A stretch of DNA of 64,000 nucleotides from Plecoglossus altivelis (taxonomy: Eukaryota > Chordata > Actinopteri > Osmeriformes > Plecoglossidae). Shown one piece after another: positions 33,370 to 45,824 of this stretch (the first letter of the stretch is position 1; each line of letters begins with the position of its first letter). Below the pieces are notes generated by a model. The model was not told the DNA's origin, made no database searches, and saw only the letters and a program-made list of their open reading frames with translations. The DNA lies in the NCBI GenBank assembly GCA_036571765.1, contig BROE01000016.1:14041065-14105064 (forward strand), read 5' to 3'. A program made the translations under genes and the position numbers.

Positions 33370-33459
33370 AGAGTAAGAGCGGGAGTCAGAGAGGGAGAGA
33401 GAGTGAGTGAGAGAGATAGATAGAAACAGAGAGAGATAGAGAACTAGAGAGATAGATAC

Positions 33460-33502
<43 letters not shown>
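33370..33502 (+). repeat. GA/GATA repeat
   Basis: GAGAGATAGATAGAAACAGA words lead into pure (GA)20 at 33463-33502. Confidence 0.92.
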
Positions 33503-33505
<3 letters not shown>

Positions 33506-33809
33506 CTTTTGTGGAGGTGTTGGTCCCCTTGTCCATCAGTCTTTTTTTCTCCGTTCCTCTCCTCATACGTGAGGCGCTGTACCCCGTCCCCGCCTGGGTA
33601 GAAGGTGATTAATCCCATCCCAGTTAGCGTAGAGCAAGAGGACACATCCCAACAGTGATGATGGAGAGTGTTAACACTCTACGCTACTGATGGATGACTC
33701 CCTGAGCGGCAGCCAAACGTCCCCAGTCATCGCTCTCGAGGAGGGGAGGCTGATGGGGACACCGCTCTGGATGTCTGAGACGAACAGCACACTCAGGTTC
33801 ACTTACCCA

Positions 33810-33895
33810 AACACATACGCGCACACACGCGTATATACACAAGCACACACATACATGCTCACGCACACACACACACGTACACGCACACACACACC
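33810..33895 (+). repeat. CA/CG alternating tract
   Basis: ACACATACGCGCACACACGC and similar, interrupted by CTCACG. Confidence 0.8.
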
Positions 33896-34445
33896 TTGGC
33901 CTGGTCTGCCTGAGCATTCCCCCCTGTGGATAGATGACATCACCTCTACGCCGAGGGCTGGTTGGAGGGCAGGGTGAGCGTGAGCATTGTAATTGGTCGT
34001 CCTTGCGGAACAGATTTTGATTGGTTCTGTCACGGTGACCTTGCACCTTTCTGCCCGGTCTCTGGTTTTCGACCATGACATCACATTTTGCCCAGATGAA
34101 CAGCAGTTTGGGGTTTTTAAAGCTACTTCTTGGTTTTCACGCGGCACTGTGATGTTAATTCCTTTGGTGGAGTGAGAGAATGGAGCAATCTCTCTCTGTC
34201 CCATATGAGATTTCCTCCCCTCTGTTCCCATGTCTCTCCCGGTCTCTTTTTATTCATTTCCCTCTCATTCGCCGTGTCTCCCATTCATCCGTGTCCTACC
34301 CAACATCAATCTGTAACTCGATAGCTCTGCTACTTTCACACCCCTGTTGTAGTGTATGTCAATCTTAGCAACCAGCCTGACTCATCCCCAACCCCTTAAT
34401 GACATTTGAATTTAGGGTCAGGTTGAGGGTTATCGCACCTACATT

Positions 34446-34535
34446 ACAAACACCCCCCCCCCCCTTCCCCACCCTCGTCGTCTTCCTAGCAGGCAGCCCT
34501 GCCCCCCAGCCCCCCACCCCCCCACCCCAGCCCAG
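34446..34535 (+). repeat. C-rich tract
   Basis: A run of 16 C at 34449-34464 is followed by further CCCCCCAGCCCCCCACC words. Confidence 0.8.
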
Positions 34536-34808
34536 ATCTGTCTGAGTGCTGTCCTCTCATCGATCCCCAGTCCCCCATACCTCCGCCTCCTCACAGCCCT
34601 AATCCAGCTGATTAAATGCCCTTTCAGTCGCTGCGGCCATTGTTGTTCGTCCGTCTCCCAGCCTCTCGATCGCCCGCTAATTTGATTTTCTCCCCAACAC
34701 AGAGTCACTTGTTTAGCCTCTCAGCGGCCGTCATTAAATAGAACGCCCGGGACTAATCTCATTTCTGACAGGCAGTGTGCTGCCTAACTTGGAGTCTGTG
34801 TCCTTATA

Positions 34809-34848
<40 letters not shown>
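34809..34848 (+). repeat. (CA)20 microsatellite
   Basis: Pure AC repeat of 40 bases. Confidence 0.96.
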
Positions 34849-34851
<3 letters not shown>

Positions 34852-35904
34852 TGCATACATACTCCTGCCTTGACCGTTGCCGTGACAAAGTGTCCTTTAT
34901 TGGATAAAAAGGAAATTGAGAGGGCCGGGTCTATCTGGGGTTGGTTCTCTCAGAGCCTGATCGTCTTCCATAAGGCTGAAAGGGGAGAGGTTGGGCTAAG
35001 TGCTCGCTGGACAGAGATACAGGAAATGACATGTTAGAACATCAGGGGCTGCTGGGTCAAAGCCATCATCACCACCTGTGTGTATGCGTGTGTGTGTGTG
35101 TTTTATGTGCCTGCAATCTGGTTTGGGTGTGCTTGAAGTCCAACATGTGTTCAAAATCATAAATTGGCAAGGAATAGTGAAAGCATTGCTTTAGAAATGT
35201 GTGGACACATGGATGTTGCTACATGTGTGAATCTAATTTGAACTGAAATTGAATTGATTCTTTAGCCAAAATTGGTACACCACAGCCAACAAATTCACCT
35301 TCTGATGATTGGAAATGGGTTTGGTATTTCAGATCTTAACAACGACTGACAGACCCTCACGGCTAATGTGTGAAATTGGTTCATCTTGGTGATTTGACAG
35401 AAGTAGGCTTGTTCCTCAGGTACCTCACTTTACTGTCCAGCTGCAGTCAACCTCCCCCTACAGACTCACACAAGCAAACAAACAAACAGACTGACTGACA
35501 TAAACAGACAAAACGAATCATAAAGGACAGATTCAGCCAAAGGCCAAAACCCATTCCTGTCACATGAAACGAGGCATAAACCACCATTCAGGAAGAGTTA
35601 CACCCAAAGCCAACCTCAAACTCTTTCTGATGAGACAACATATTTCTGTCACAGTGCTAAGAGATAATTCCTGCATAATGTTGAAAATTTAGGCATAATG
35701 ACTTTAAATGGAGATGGCAGGTTTGCACCTGTAGAAATAAAGTTAATTGCCCAATTGCCTTTAAGGGTGAATTAAATTGTGGTGAATTAAAGCACTTCCC
35801 TGCATACATCTGCTGTTCTTGTTGATTGAATTCCAGGGCCTGTTGCTGATGGCTAGTTAGCACTTAGCCTGGTACTTAGAACCCATTTGGGTCCAGATTG
35901 AGTG

Positions 35905-35916
35905 GCCCCCTGCTGG
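35905..35916 (-). promoter_or_regulatory. CTCF-like motif, minus strand (perfect 12-base core)
   Basis: The reverse complement CCAGCAGGGGGC is a perfect match to the core CCASYAGRKGGC. It faces the plus-strand site at 23210. Confidence 0.45.
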
Positions 35917-36014
35917 CCCTGTGTGCACCATGGGACGGAACACAGACCCAGGGCTGGTCAGGTTGTTAGCATGAAGCTGGATCTATTGGATATCAATGGT
36001 CCTACGCTGTCACC

Positions 36015-36115
36015 CATCCAGCAGGCAGGGGGGAGAGTGGAGGAGGGGGTGGTGGTAGGGGGGAAGGCGGGTGACGGGGGACGGGGGACGGGGGCAGGCG
36101 GGTGCGGGAGGTAGT
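36015..36115 (+). repeat. G-rich GGGGACGG tract
   Basis: GGTGGTAGGGGGGAAGGCGG and GACGGGGGACGGGGGACGGG runs; quadruplex-prone. Confidence 0.65.
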
Positions 36116-36898
36116 GGAGATGAGAGAGAGGATAGAAAGACTATGGATCACTGTCAAAAAGGCAAAACTCAATGGAACGGACAGACAGTGTCAGGGTCAA
36201 ATATGATGACTGTGAATAAAGTGACTGTTGAGGCGGTTTAGAGTCTGTTTAGACTGTGCGGACATGTGAATCCAAACTCAGATTAGGACCAATCCAAACT
36301 GAGCAACAAATCAGTGTTTTAATCGGGAGTTAGTGTGTTCCTGAAAGGAGGCAGGGATTAGACGTAGTTTAGTCTGCCTCTGGGATTGCGAGAGGATTAG
36401 GATCCTCGTCTCCAGAGATTGACTGTATTCACATCCTGTTCCATCCTTGTCGAGATGTTATCACAACAACATCATGTGCCTTGTATCCTCCTGGGATCTC
36501 CCAGGAATTCATGATCAAGGTCACAAGTGAGGTGTACAGTAACAGCCAGACAGACAGACACCAGTGGACCAGTCACATTGCAACCGGTGACAGTCCACTC
36601 GTGTGTCTCATCTCACCGACTTGTGTCTGAACCGAGACTTCCAACCTGCGCTCGGTTGTGGAGAGGAACGCTTAAGAGCACCCTTCAGGAGGTTTCATGC
36701 CAGGTACGGCTGATTAGCATAGTGAGTAGGTGGACATCACGCTCAGCGAATGCCTGGCTGCGGTCATTAGGTCCCCTCATGAATATGCTAATGACTCATT
36801 TGCCAAGGTGTTTGCAAGCCACTTTTGACTTGTGCATACTCTTGTAGATTTAAGCAAGTACTTTCACATGCGTGTACATAGCGTTCCCGCACACTCAA

Positions 36899-37100
36899 GC
36901 GTGTTCTCAGCCACCCCCTATTTCCCTCAAACTTTTCTCATCCCTCTTTCATCTTTCCTTTCTCTCCCTTGTCTGTCTTCCATACATTCTTCCCTCACCC
37001 TCTCTCTACATCCTTCATCATCTCTCCTCCGTCTCCATCTCTCGTCTTCCACCCCCCACACCTCCTCACTGTACATCTCTACCCCAACTGTTCTCCTTCC
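36899..37100 (+). repeat. Pyrimidine-rich low-complexity tract
   Basis: TCTCTCCCTT and CTCCTCCGTCTCC words without a period; about 90 percent pyrimidine. Confidence 0.55.
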
Positions 37101-37310
37101 CATCTCCTATTGATTAGTTCATCCCTCCTCTCCACGGTAGCTTTTAACAAGCAGTTCTTGTCAGAGTTTGGGAGTTAAGCAGAACACAGTTCAGCCTTTG
37201 CCACATAGGATTGTCCCTTGAGAGCCACCGTAGCCAAGCAGTAATTACTTCTTTGTGAAACTGTGGGCCTCTGAGTCCACTCATTGACTTGATGTGTCAT
37301 GCAACTCCAC

Positions 37311-37313
<3 letters not shown>

Positions 37314-37355
<42 letters not shown>
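37314..37355 (+). repeat. (CT)20 microsatellite
   Basis: Pure CT repeat. Confidence 0.95.
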
Positions 37356-37358
<3 letters not shown>

Positions 37359-38006
37359 TTTGGTCTCACTCATGATAATTGCAACTCTAAGGGGTTACTA
37401 TTGAGCTTTAGAAAACACTGTCACTCTTCAGTTCTTAACCTCTGCTCTCTCAGCAATTACGTTTTACAGTAGAGCACAACTAGAGTTGGGGTACAGGCCT
37501 GAAAAGATGTTTCTCTCTCTCTCTTGCATGCGCCCGTGCACGCAACACATTTTCGCGTGCGTGTTTACACGCCTTCTCGTTTGAGGAATTCCAAGAATTG
37601 AAGAGCTCCGCTGTCGTCCCCCACTAATGTGATGTAAAGAGCGCAAGAGAGCCGTCTAGTCATTCATCTGCACTTGGCCGTGTTTTCTCCTCTGTCTTTA
37701 TCCCCCATCTCCTATTCAGCCTCACACGACAGCCAGCCCACCAGTAAACACTCACGAGTAGATTTGCATCAAGCACGTTTGCATATTCAGCCTCGCAACA
37801 CCATAAATATAAATTTGTTCTTTAGGCGTGCAGGTAATATGAACTGATGAGCTGTCTCGATGTCCTGTGTGACTGTAGGAATGATAGCTGGGTCTTGGTT
37901 CGCTGGTTGTTTCAGTGGTGTGTTAGTGAAAACTATCCTTGCCATAGTTCCTGCACACTCTGAATAAGGGGTTTTATGTTTCTAGAAGAAACCACCTGCT
38001 CTCGGA

Positions 38007-38046
38007 GTTAGGGAACGCTAGTTCAAGTTAGGGAACGCTAGTTCAA
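38007..38046 (+). repeat. 20-bp direct repeat, two copies
   Basis: GTTAGGGAACGCTAGTTCAA occurs twice, head to tail and perfectly. Confidence 0.9.
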
Positions 38047-38525
38047 GTCATGAAGACTCAATGTCCTGTTGTATCTTCAAGGCTTAATACCAAATTGGTT
38101 ATCAGGAGTTTATTCGTCCAGTTCAAGAAACACATGCAACACACATTGATGCCTATATTATAAACCACTGGATGCAGTCATCAATCACATACATACATGC
38201 ATGCATAGATAGTACATATGCACAGACGTGGTGAGAAACACACTCACACCTTTTCAGATTGGCTTTTCAGACCGTAGCCAGATTTCCCCTCTCCTCCTTC
38301 AGAACAGAACGGGTAAAATCGGAGATGTGTGTGTGTGTGTGTGCGAGGGGGTGAAGGCTGGTGTTAAGGTTGGGAGGAGGTTGCTGAGCTTTCTAAATGA
38401 CAAAGAATGATTCTCTTTTATGATGGAAGGATTTTTTTCCACCCCAATGAGCGGAGCAGGCCTCGTCAGGGAAAGTGATGCGAGGGATTTGCTGGAGTGG
38501 CAGCAGCAGCGGGACCCGTCATCGA

Positions 38526-38600
38526 AATGGCCCCCCTCCCCCCCTCCCCCTATTCCCCCCTCTCCGCCACTGAGGTGGGGGGGGGCAGAGAGGGGGGGCC
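38526..38600 (+). repeat. C-rich then G-rich tract
   Basis: CCCCCCTCCCCCCCTCCCCC is followed within 50 bases by GGTGGGGGGGGGCAGAGAGG, forming partly complementary arms. Confidence 0.65.
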
Positions 38601-39027
38601 AGAGAGGCTTATCGATTGTTGTTGCTTTGCCGACTGCGGCTGTCGTAAATTGAAGGGGCCGTCTGCGCCAGCTAGCGTCAGCTGCCATGCGAGAGAAAGG
38701 GGCTGTGTGTGTTTGGCGTGTAGGTGTGCGTGTGAGAATTGGATTTGTGTGTGTGTGTGTGTGTGTTTGGAAGTTTAATGTGTATCTGAGTGTAGGTGTG
38801 CATGTGAACCAGGGCTGGAAAGGGCTTGTGTGCAGCTCTACTGGCGGTTTGAGTGCCCTGACGGCAGCACCGGCTCTCCCCTCCTCCCCCCCCACCCCAC
38901 CCCACCCCTTCCATCCTCCTTCCTAATGGGGAGTCCCAATGGGCCGAAATCAGCCTATTCCAACACTTTTTCATTGTCAGGCAATTTCAGTAGAAACGAA
39001 CATGCCGGTAAATCACTTAGACCCATT

Positions 39028-39222
39028 CACCCCCACCCCCCTGCTCACACCAACCCTCAGCCCCCCTCCCCCCCCCCCCCCCCCCCCCCCCCCCCCACCT
39101 CGTCCTTCCACCTCCGTATCCCGTCAATCCTTTCTCCGTCTGGCCACTTCTCCGTCTACTCCTTCCCTCCGTGTGTGTGTCTGTGTGGGGGTGGGGGGGG
39201 GTGGGGGGTGGGGGGGTGTATG
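39028..39222 (+). repeat. C homopolymer (29 bases) followed by GTGGGG tract
   Basis: The pure C run is at 39068-39096. A G-rich tract follows at 39185-39218. Long C runs are poorly resolved by any sequencer. Confidence 0.85.
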
Positions 39223-40357
39223 ACTCACCTTTAATGTGCGTGCTGCTGCTCTTACCCATGAGAGAACAGCAGGGTGAGGCGTCAAAGCTCTGCGTGACCC
39301 CCCATCCCCTCCCCCTACTCATCCACCTCTTCCCCGACCCACCCACTCACCGGCCCACCAACCCACATACACAGGAAATGTCATGGACTCTGCAGTATCC
39401 GTACAGACTGAAACCTTACAGCAGACCGCCATCGCGCACCTCTTACGCAACAGGACCCCGCATTCTGGCATCCCTGAGTGAGCCTGTCCAATAACTGTCA
39501 GCAGAGCGTTCAACAAACAGGTTTCGTCTTGCTTGGGGAGGTTCTGGGAAGAATCGTCTTTTTGAAAGTAGGGTCTCTCTGAACTAGTTGAGGTGGCAAG
39601 CTTCACGGGTGAAACGGTGCACAATGAAGAATTGTTGCCCAGAGTGATGGCTTTGTTCTTTAGCAGTGTGATACCCGCTACATTCTACACACACTCTACA
39701 TGCGACACGGAACACATCTTGTGAACTTGACTCTGTCACAAAGGTCTGGGTTTTAGTAAACGACCGGTGTATTTTCATGTGTGTGCGTTAGACACGACTG
39801 CAGCTGTGATGGCCCATTTCATTCCAAAATGTCAACTTGTCGGCTAGACAATCGGATTGTGTTGATTTCAATTTCAGAGTAGTGGATTTTGATAGCTTCC
39901 CCCAATTGAACTAAGTGCTACAAAACAATGTAGAAAGGGTTATGCATCTCTCTCTCTCTCTCTCTCTCTAAATCCATAATGCCAACTAACATATGGTTCT
40001 GCAGTTTTACTTCATATCCACCCCCTCACCCTGTACTTATGTAACAGTAGGAACAGTTGGCCTTAGGTAAAGAGGACAATAATCTGGGAAACTGCATCCT
40101 TGTTCCCAATTCCTTGTTGCGTGTTCCATGACGGTTACAAACGGTGACGTAACATGACTCAATTCTAGAATGTTATTCCTCTTCTTTGATCCAGCAGGCT
40201 TCGGGTTCCGTTTAATGAAAGGGCTCATTTGTCACTCTGCGGTCCCAGAACAAAGATGCACTAATCAAATGAGTTTCACCAGATGTCATTGTTTTAATAC
40301 GATGCATGAGTAAAATATCTAACCTCCCCCCCTCCCCCCTTTTGTGTGTTTCTGCAG

Positions 40358-40419
40358 ATTGCCTTTTCCCAGCACAACAGCATCATGGACCTGGTCCAGT
40401 TCTTCGTCACATTCTTCAG
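40358..40419 (+). CDS. atrnl1: ATRNL1 exon w10: stalk and first part of transmembrane helix
   Basis: The acceptor CTGCAG ends at 40357 and the donor AG|GTAAGG follows 40419. The exon is 62 bases and encodes IAFSQHNSIMDLVQFFVTFF, leaving two bases that make serine with w11. SQHNSIMDLVQFF is a family hallmark. The hydrophobic run starts at LVQFFVTFF and continues in w11. The acceptor has a C-rich tract at 40324-40339. Confidence 0.95.
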
Positions 40420-40685
40420 GTAAGGGCTCAAGCCCTCTGCCCGCTACTCTCCTGTCTTTCTGGCGAGCTGACTTGGTGCTGCTTGATAACCGTGTAACTG
40501 AGGAGTGCTCAGATGAACCCGTTAGGACGGGGGGCTGTCTCTCTGGCCCCTCCCTCGCTAGAACAAGTGATTTGATCACAGAGTGTTTGGGGGAGCCGGC
40601 CAGCACAATGCCAGAACCTGCCAGTCATCCAGTCCAGCTAGCCAGGGAAGCGGACAGCGCAGTGCTGCACTGTGTATGTCTGTCA

Positions 40686-40691
40686 GAGAGG

Positions 40692-40731
<40 letters not shown>

Positions 40732-41060
40732 GAGAGAGAGAGGGAGAGAAAGAGAGAGAGAGAGAGAGGGAGGGAGGAGGAGAGTAAGAGAGAGAGAGGG
40801 AGAAAGGGGGGAAGGGAGGGGGAGAGGGAGAGAAAGAGGGAAAAGGCGAGAGAGCATGTAAGACACAGAATGATAGCAAGGGAGAGAAAGAGAGAAGGAC
40901 AGACAGAGAAAATGAGAGGAAGAGAAAGTGTGCTAGAGAGGGAGAGAGAGAGAGAGAGAGAGAGAGATAAAGGGAGAGAAAGTGTAAGAGAGAGGGAGAC
41001 AGAGAGAGAGAGATAGGGATACATAGTGTGAGAGAGAGGGAGACAGAGAGAGAAAGTTGG
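40686..41060 (+). repeat. Long interrupted GA repeat
   Basis: About 375 bases of nearly pure purine, GAGAGAGGGAGA with ACAGA interruptions. Apparent long reading frames on both strands (Glu/Arg, Ser/Leu) are by-products. Confidence 0.93.
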
Positions 41061-41547
41061 TGTTTCTGAGTAGGAAGATGTCTTCTTGTGCCTTGAGCAC
41101 CCTTGTGGTCACAAGCGACCTTCAGGCCACTGGACGGAGATGACGTCATTGTTACGTGGTCGTGCAAAGGTTCTGCCTCGTTACTGGCCGAGAGCTCTTT
41201 TCGTTCTTGGAACACCTCACCCTCCTTCTGTCACACACCCTGGTACACACTCCATAATGCACTCCCTAAAACAGATGCAGAACATCTTCCGTGAGTTTAT
41301 TAACTCCTCCGAGTATCTCCCTGCCCCCTCCAGGGATTCAGCTGTGCCTCCACAGAGCAGACCCCACGTCACAGCACAGGCCCTCCTCACTGGAGCAAGT
41401 GAGAGCTCCAGGCCCCTCAGCTTCTCTACACTGGACTGATGTGTTATGGTGTATGAGGGAGGGGGAGACGGAGGGACGGGGAGGGATGGCGGTGGAGGGG
41501 GAGAGGGAGAGAGTGAAAAGAGAGAGAGATGAGATCTCCTTTCTGTC

Positions 41548-41600
41548 TCTTTCTTTATCTCTCTCTCTCTCTGCCTTTGTGTGTGTATGTGTGTTATGGG
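41548..41600 (+). repeat. CT then GT repeat
   Basis: (CT)n at 41556-41571, then TGTGTGTGTATGTGTG. Confidence 0.75.
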
Positions 41601-42021
41601 TGTTTAATGAGAGTGGGTATTTGCTTGATTTTGTTATGATTGTTCATGTGGTGTGATTGCATGTTCATAATGGAAATGGCTGTTTATTTAGATGTTTAAA
41701 GAAACAGTGTTAAATATGTTTTTTTTTCTTTTTTTTCTTTTCTTCTTCTGTGTTTGCTTTCTTGTTTGTTTTTAAGGGTGTGAGTGTCCGGGGGTGTGTT
41801 ACCGTGTATGATTGTCAGTTTGTTCATGTTTCCTTGTGTGTGTGTGGGTTTGTGTGTGTTGCTGTGTGTGCGTGTGTGTTGATATGAATGCAAGCTGAAG
41901 GGCCAGGGAAGCTGAGAGCTGCAGAGCAGTGTGTGTATGTGTGTGTGCGCAGTAACCAGTGTGTGAGAAGCAGCCTGCAGGCTGGGGTCTCACTGATGAG
42001 ATCCAGCCTGGCACTATGGAG

Positions 42022-42180
42022 AAAGGAGGAGGAGAGAGAGAGAGAGAGAGAAAGAGAGGGAAAGAGAGAAAGAGGAAGAGGTAGAGAGAGGGGGGAGAGA
42101 AATATATTGAAGAGAGAGAAATGGAGTGAAATTCAGAGAGAAATATGTAGGAGAGGTTGGGAGAGAGAGACAGAGAGAAG
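42022..42180 (+). repeat. Interrupted GA repeat
   Basis: (GA)n with GGGAAAGAGAG and AGAAATAT interruptions. Confidence 0.88.
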
Positions 42181-42999
42181 GGCTGTTTCTGGCCTCTCGA
42201 TGTGGCTATCTTCTCTCCTGTCATGGGTGTCTCTGGGCTCTCCACTAATCTATCACCACCACACAGGAACTTCCTGTTTCACAGCCCACTATCATTGCAA
42301 CAGGAAGAGGCTTCAGTTCTCTGTTTTAGTTATCCACTCAGAAGCTTGAAAACACACATCTGACCTACTCCTTACAGCCTTGCTGACTTTCCCAGAGAAT
42401 CGCCCCAAAATAAAAATAAATAGTTGAGTTCTCCACTATGCACTATGGGGGGTCTCTGGTTCCTGACTCAAAATCACACTGACCCCTAAAATATAACCTG
42501 ACAGCCACCAGACAGCTGCAGGAGAATAGGGCTTTATATGGTGGGGTTTAAATGAGAAGAATGCCATGCCATGACTGGCAGCTGTACTGCAGAGTGGTTT
42601 ATAGGTGAGAAGCTTAGAGAAGATATTTGTTAGAAATATCGACCCAGCGCTTAGAAGAAGCTTTGTTTTCTCTGGTAGCACTTGTATTTACCATTCATTC
42701 AGAACAGTGAGATATTATATATTATAGGAGACAGGGGGAGGGTGATGTGCAGGAGGAAGTGTGTGTGTGTGGAGAAAGTAAGGTGTGTTTTCACAGACTT
42801 TTTCAGTCTCTTCCTGGGCCTGTCTGTGAGCGTGTAGGTGTGAAGGTCTGACAAGTTTTCAGCACACATTACCGCACCTCAAAGGCAGTGACCCCTTCAA
42901 TCTTCAGCTTTTAGAAAGATTTCATTTTTCTTTGTGACACAGATTAGCTTCAGCGAAAACGAATTTAAACGGTAGTTTTCTGAAGTTTGACTTGTTCTC

Positions 43000-43155
43000 T
43001 CTCTCGCTCTCCCCCATACTCTCTCGCTCTCACTCTCTCCATCTGTCTCCATCTGTCTCTCTCTCTCCCATACTCTCTCTCTCCCATACTCGCTCTCTCC
43101 CATACTCGCTCTCTCCCATACTCTCTCTCTCGCTCTCTCTGTCTCTCTCTTCCCC
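43000..43155 (+). repeat. CT repeat with 14-18 bp unit CCCATACTCGCTCTCT
   Basis: The word CCCATACTC recurs six times, spaced by (CT)n. Confidence 0.88.
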
Positions 43156-43523
43156 ACTCTCTACCTCTTCATATCTTCAGAGGTCTCCTAAATGAACAGA
43201 GAAACGGTCCTAATAAAGTAGCTTTTATACAGCCTCTCCAGACCCAGGACTAATTGGTGGCATCGCAGTTCAGTTTGGTCCAATTACTGTCTTCCTCTCT
43301 CTCTGTTGATTAGCAATCATCTTCCTCCTCTTCCCCACTCTGCTCTGGCCGCAGACAAATACTCTCTGCTAAGTGGCTAATAAGCTTCCATCAGCTGCAA
43401 TCAATTCACTTGGAATGGCTCCGTCTCAGCAACAGTTTCCTGTCATTGTCATTCTCTTGGTTCAAATGGGAGCGTGTCAAATACTTTAAAATGTTGAATA
43501 AATACACGTGCATAGGCGACCAG

Positions 43524-43526
<3 letters not shown>

Positions 43527-43553
<27 letters not shown>
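43527..43553 (+). repeat. (CA)13 microsatellite
   Basis: Pure AC repeat. Confidence 0.95.
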
Positions 43554-43554
<1 letters not shown>

Positions 43555-44152
43555 CTGTACTCTTTATTTAGTCCATTGATTAGAATGCTATTGGATTTGA
43601 AGTGTCTAACGGTCGGTTAGGAACCAGTGGAATAAATGCATGGACCATAGCACCAGGCCAGTCTCCTCTCCTCCTTCTGACCCGGTTTGTACTCCTTCTC
43701 CTGCTCCCTCTCCCTCTTCCTCCACTCCCCCTCTCCTGACCTCTCCTCCCCCTTTATATAAAACTGTACCTCTATAATCGCTCCAATTAGCTCTGTCGCT
43801 GTTCATTAGTCCATCATGCCTCCATGAATAAGTATATGTGCTGGCTCTCGCAATACATCCCCTGTACGGTATTGGGCTGGTACTGATGCAGTTGAAAATA
43901 CGACCAGAGCCAGTGAGTGTTTGACGGATCAAGCAACTGTCAGTGTCCATGAAGCCATCCTTCAGCTAATAGAATTCAGCCCGTGTTACATGAGATCATA
44001 ATATTCATTAAAGTCTTAATTGCCACGAGGGATCTTAAATTCAGCAGTTGTGCATTTTGATTCCCCCCATTTAGAGGTGTTTTGTCAAGACGTTTGATAA
44101 AACTTAGTGCATTTCACTACAAGCAGAAGGTGATTTGACATGACATTGACCT

Positions 44153-44153
<1 letters not shown>

Positions 44154-44210
<57 letters not shown>
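44154..44210 (+). repeat. (CA)28 microsatellite
   Basis: Pure AC repeat of 57 bases. Confidence 0.96.
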
Positions 44211-44212
<2 letters not shown>

Positions 44213-44814
44213 CTTTCATGTAAACAAGGCTTTATCAGTTCTATCTGCAGTTCATCAGTCCTGAAGGGGAATTCCTCCATGTGACTGTTTATGTGTGAGC
44301 GGTTTACCCTAACGCGTGTTTCTGAAGACTCAGACCACAGCCATGACCACAGCCCTTCAACCGGCTTGGCTTGGAAATGTCACGCTCATTACGTCCCCCC
44401 TCAACCCTCCCACACCCTGCCCCGTCCCCTTACTACCCCACAGATCTGCTCCACAAGGCCTCATACAGATAGCTATTGTTTCCAACTCCAAGCCTTCAGA
44501 AGTGTCGCTAATTGACTTCCTGTCTGTGAGGTTTCTGGGCTCATGCGGCTGGCCTGAAGAGGCTGCTGAAAGCAGGGCTTTGTGTGCCCCCGCGGCCCAG
44601 ACGAGAGACGGGCCCGGGGGGTCGGGGGGGTTGTGAGGCCTGGAGGAGAGGCTGGGAAGCTGGGACTCAGGCTCTGGCCTCCTGACCCTCTTTGCGGCCC
44701 TCAGCCATCCCTGAGGTAGCTAGAGGCCTGTGGTGCTATGACTGTCTGAATGATTTGTTGATTAACTGAGGATGACTGACAATGATATGATACGTCTTCC
44801 TTTCTCGTCTCCAG

Positions 44815-44893
44815 CTGTTTCCTGTCCCTGCTGCTGGTGGCAGCGGTGGTGTGGAAGATCAAACAGACCTGCTGGGCCTCGCGCAGGAGAGAG
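44815..44893 (+). CDS. atrnl1: ATRNL1 exon w11: transmembrane helix and start of cytoplasmic tail
   Basis: The acceptor TCCAG ends at 44814 and the donor GAG|GTAGGT follows 44893. The exon is 79 bases and encodes, with the two bases from w10, SCFLSLLLVAAVVWKIKQTC and WASRRRE. CFLSLLLVAAVVW completes the transmembrane helix. KIK and RRR give the positive-inside signal of a type I protein. The two juxtamembrane cysteines could be acylated (inference). KQTC rather than KQSC favours ATRNL1 over ATRN. The next expected exon, beginning QLLRE and containing QQMASRPFA, was not found before base 64000. Confidence 0.95.
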
Positions 44894-45093
44894 GTAGGTC
44901 AAAAGTTAGGCTAAGAACTGTTTGTGTGTGTGTGTCTGTGCATGTGTGTGTGTGGTTGCTGGGAAAAAATCTAATTGCACAGAACATCTATGACTGAATA
45001 TCCTGTTACGGCAGTGCCCTGTGTACTTGTCAATACACAGGCGGAGTCAATAATGACTTTACCTCTCCCTCCAACGTGACACCTACTCGCCAA

Positions 45094-45103
<10 letters not shown>

Positions 45104-45169
<66 letters not shown>
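45104..45169 (+). repeat. (CA)33 microsatellite
   Basis: Pure CA repeat of 66 bases. Confidence 0.97.
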
Positions 45170-45170
<1 letters not shown>

Positions 45171-45824
45171 GCATTCAAAAAACAAACAGAAACACGCTCC
45201 TCCGCATGTTACCACGTCTGTGCTGTTCTGAAGGGTGTGTTAATGTCACCGTCTCTGTCTCCCCCCTAACGAGCAGAGCGCAGCAATAAACAAGGCCATT
45301 CCCCTTAATTAGGCCTCCTCATGAACCAATTAACTCTGACGGAGTGATTCTAAACGGAGTGGAATGGACTGATCTATCACTTAACGCCTCAACAGATGTT
45401 GCATTCTTTCATGTCTCCCCTTCCTCAATTTTTGAATCATCTTTCTTCGTGGGTTTGCTCGGCCCAGCCGCAACCCAGTGAATACAAATGTTGATCCAGA
45501 TTGGGTCATCATTATGCTTTTAAAACCCAATAGAGTCAGCATGGTTTAACTGGATTCCATAACTGGCTGTGTGTTTCTGGGTGAGCCAATGACATTCAAG
45601 GTAGATACAGGAAGTGTACAGGAAGTGATTCTAGCTACAACAGCTGACAAGCCACAGCGCCTTCCTTTAAAGGGCACGTTCAGGAGAAGATGGCTGTTCC
45701 AAGCTGTTATGGAGCAGTGTCTACATTCCTAGGATTCAGCAGTGTGGTTAACTGAAGACGGTTTAGTGATCACAGGGAATCAGCATTGTCTGAAATCAGT
45801 CCTTGATCAAGATCCTGGCTTTTC

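Larger units (their letters stand above)
30123..40357 (+). other. Intron w9-w10 (10235 bp)
   Basis: It is bounded by GTGAGA and CTGCAG. Repeat-poor parts are 30123-30770 (AT-rich), 31320-32340, 32530-32940, 33510-33800, 33910-34430, 34850-35460, 35540-36880, 37360-38290 and 39240-40320, with no exon in them. Repeats and a CTCF-like site at 35905 are listed separately. Confidence 0.85.
40420..44814 (+). other. Intron w10-w11 (4395 bp)
   Basis: It is bounded by GTAAGG and TCCAG. GA-, CT- and CA-repeats are listed separately. 41080-41450, 42190-42980, 43160-43510, 43560-44140 and 44220-44800 look unique, with no exon. Confidence 0.85.
1191..44893 (+). other. atrnl1: Attractin-like 1 gene, 3' half (11 coding exons, incomplete at both ends)
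   Basis: This span holds eleven exons that join in one frame. It encodes part of a single-pass type I membrane protein of the attractin family. Module order is C-type lectin end, two PSI-type modules, two laminin-type EGF modules, a glycosylated membrane-proximal region, a transmembrane helix and a short basic cytoplasmic start. Several strings fit ATRNL1 better than ATRN as I recall them: CAYLERA, KPVVSPNQ, NCSGLRTCGQCLEQ, PEQSNKNLD and WKIKQTCWASRRRE. Exon-end phases in order are 1,1,1,1,2,1,0,1,0,2,0, and each matches the next exon. Known of the family: ATRN (mouse mahogany) modulates agouti/melanocortin signalling, and ATRNL1 has been reported to bind the MC4R tail. N-terminal CUB, EGF and kelch exons and the rest of the cytoplasmic tail are outside the window. 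Which teleost paralogue (a or b) it is cannot be decided here. Confidence 0.93.
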
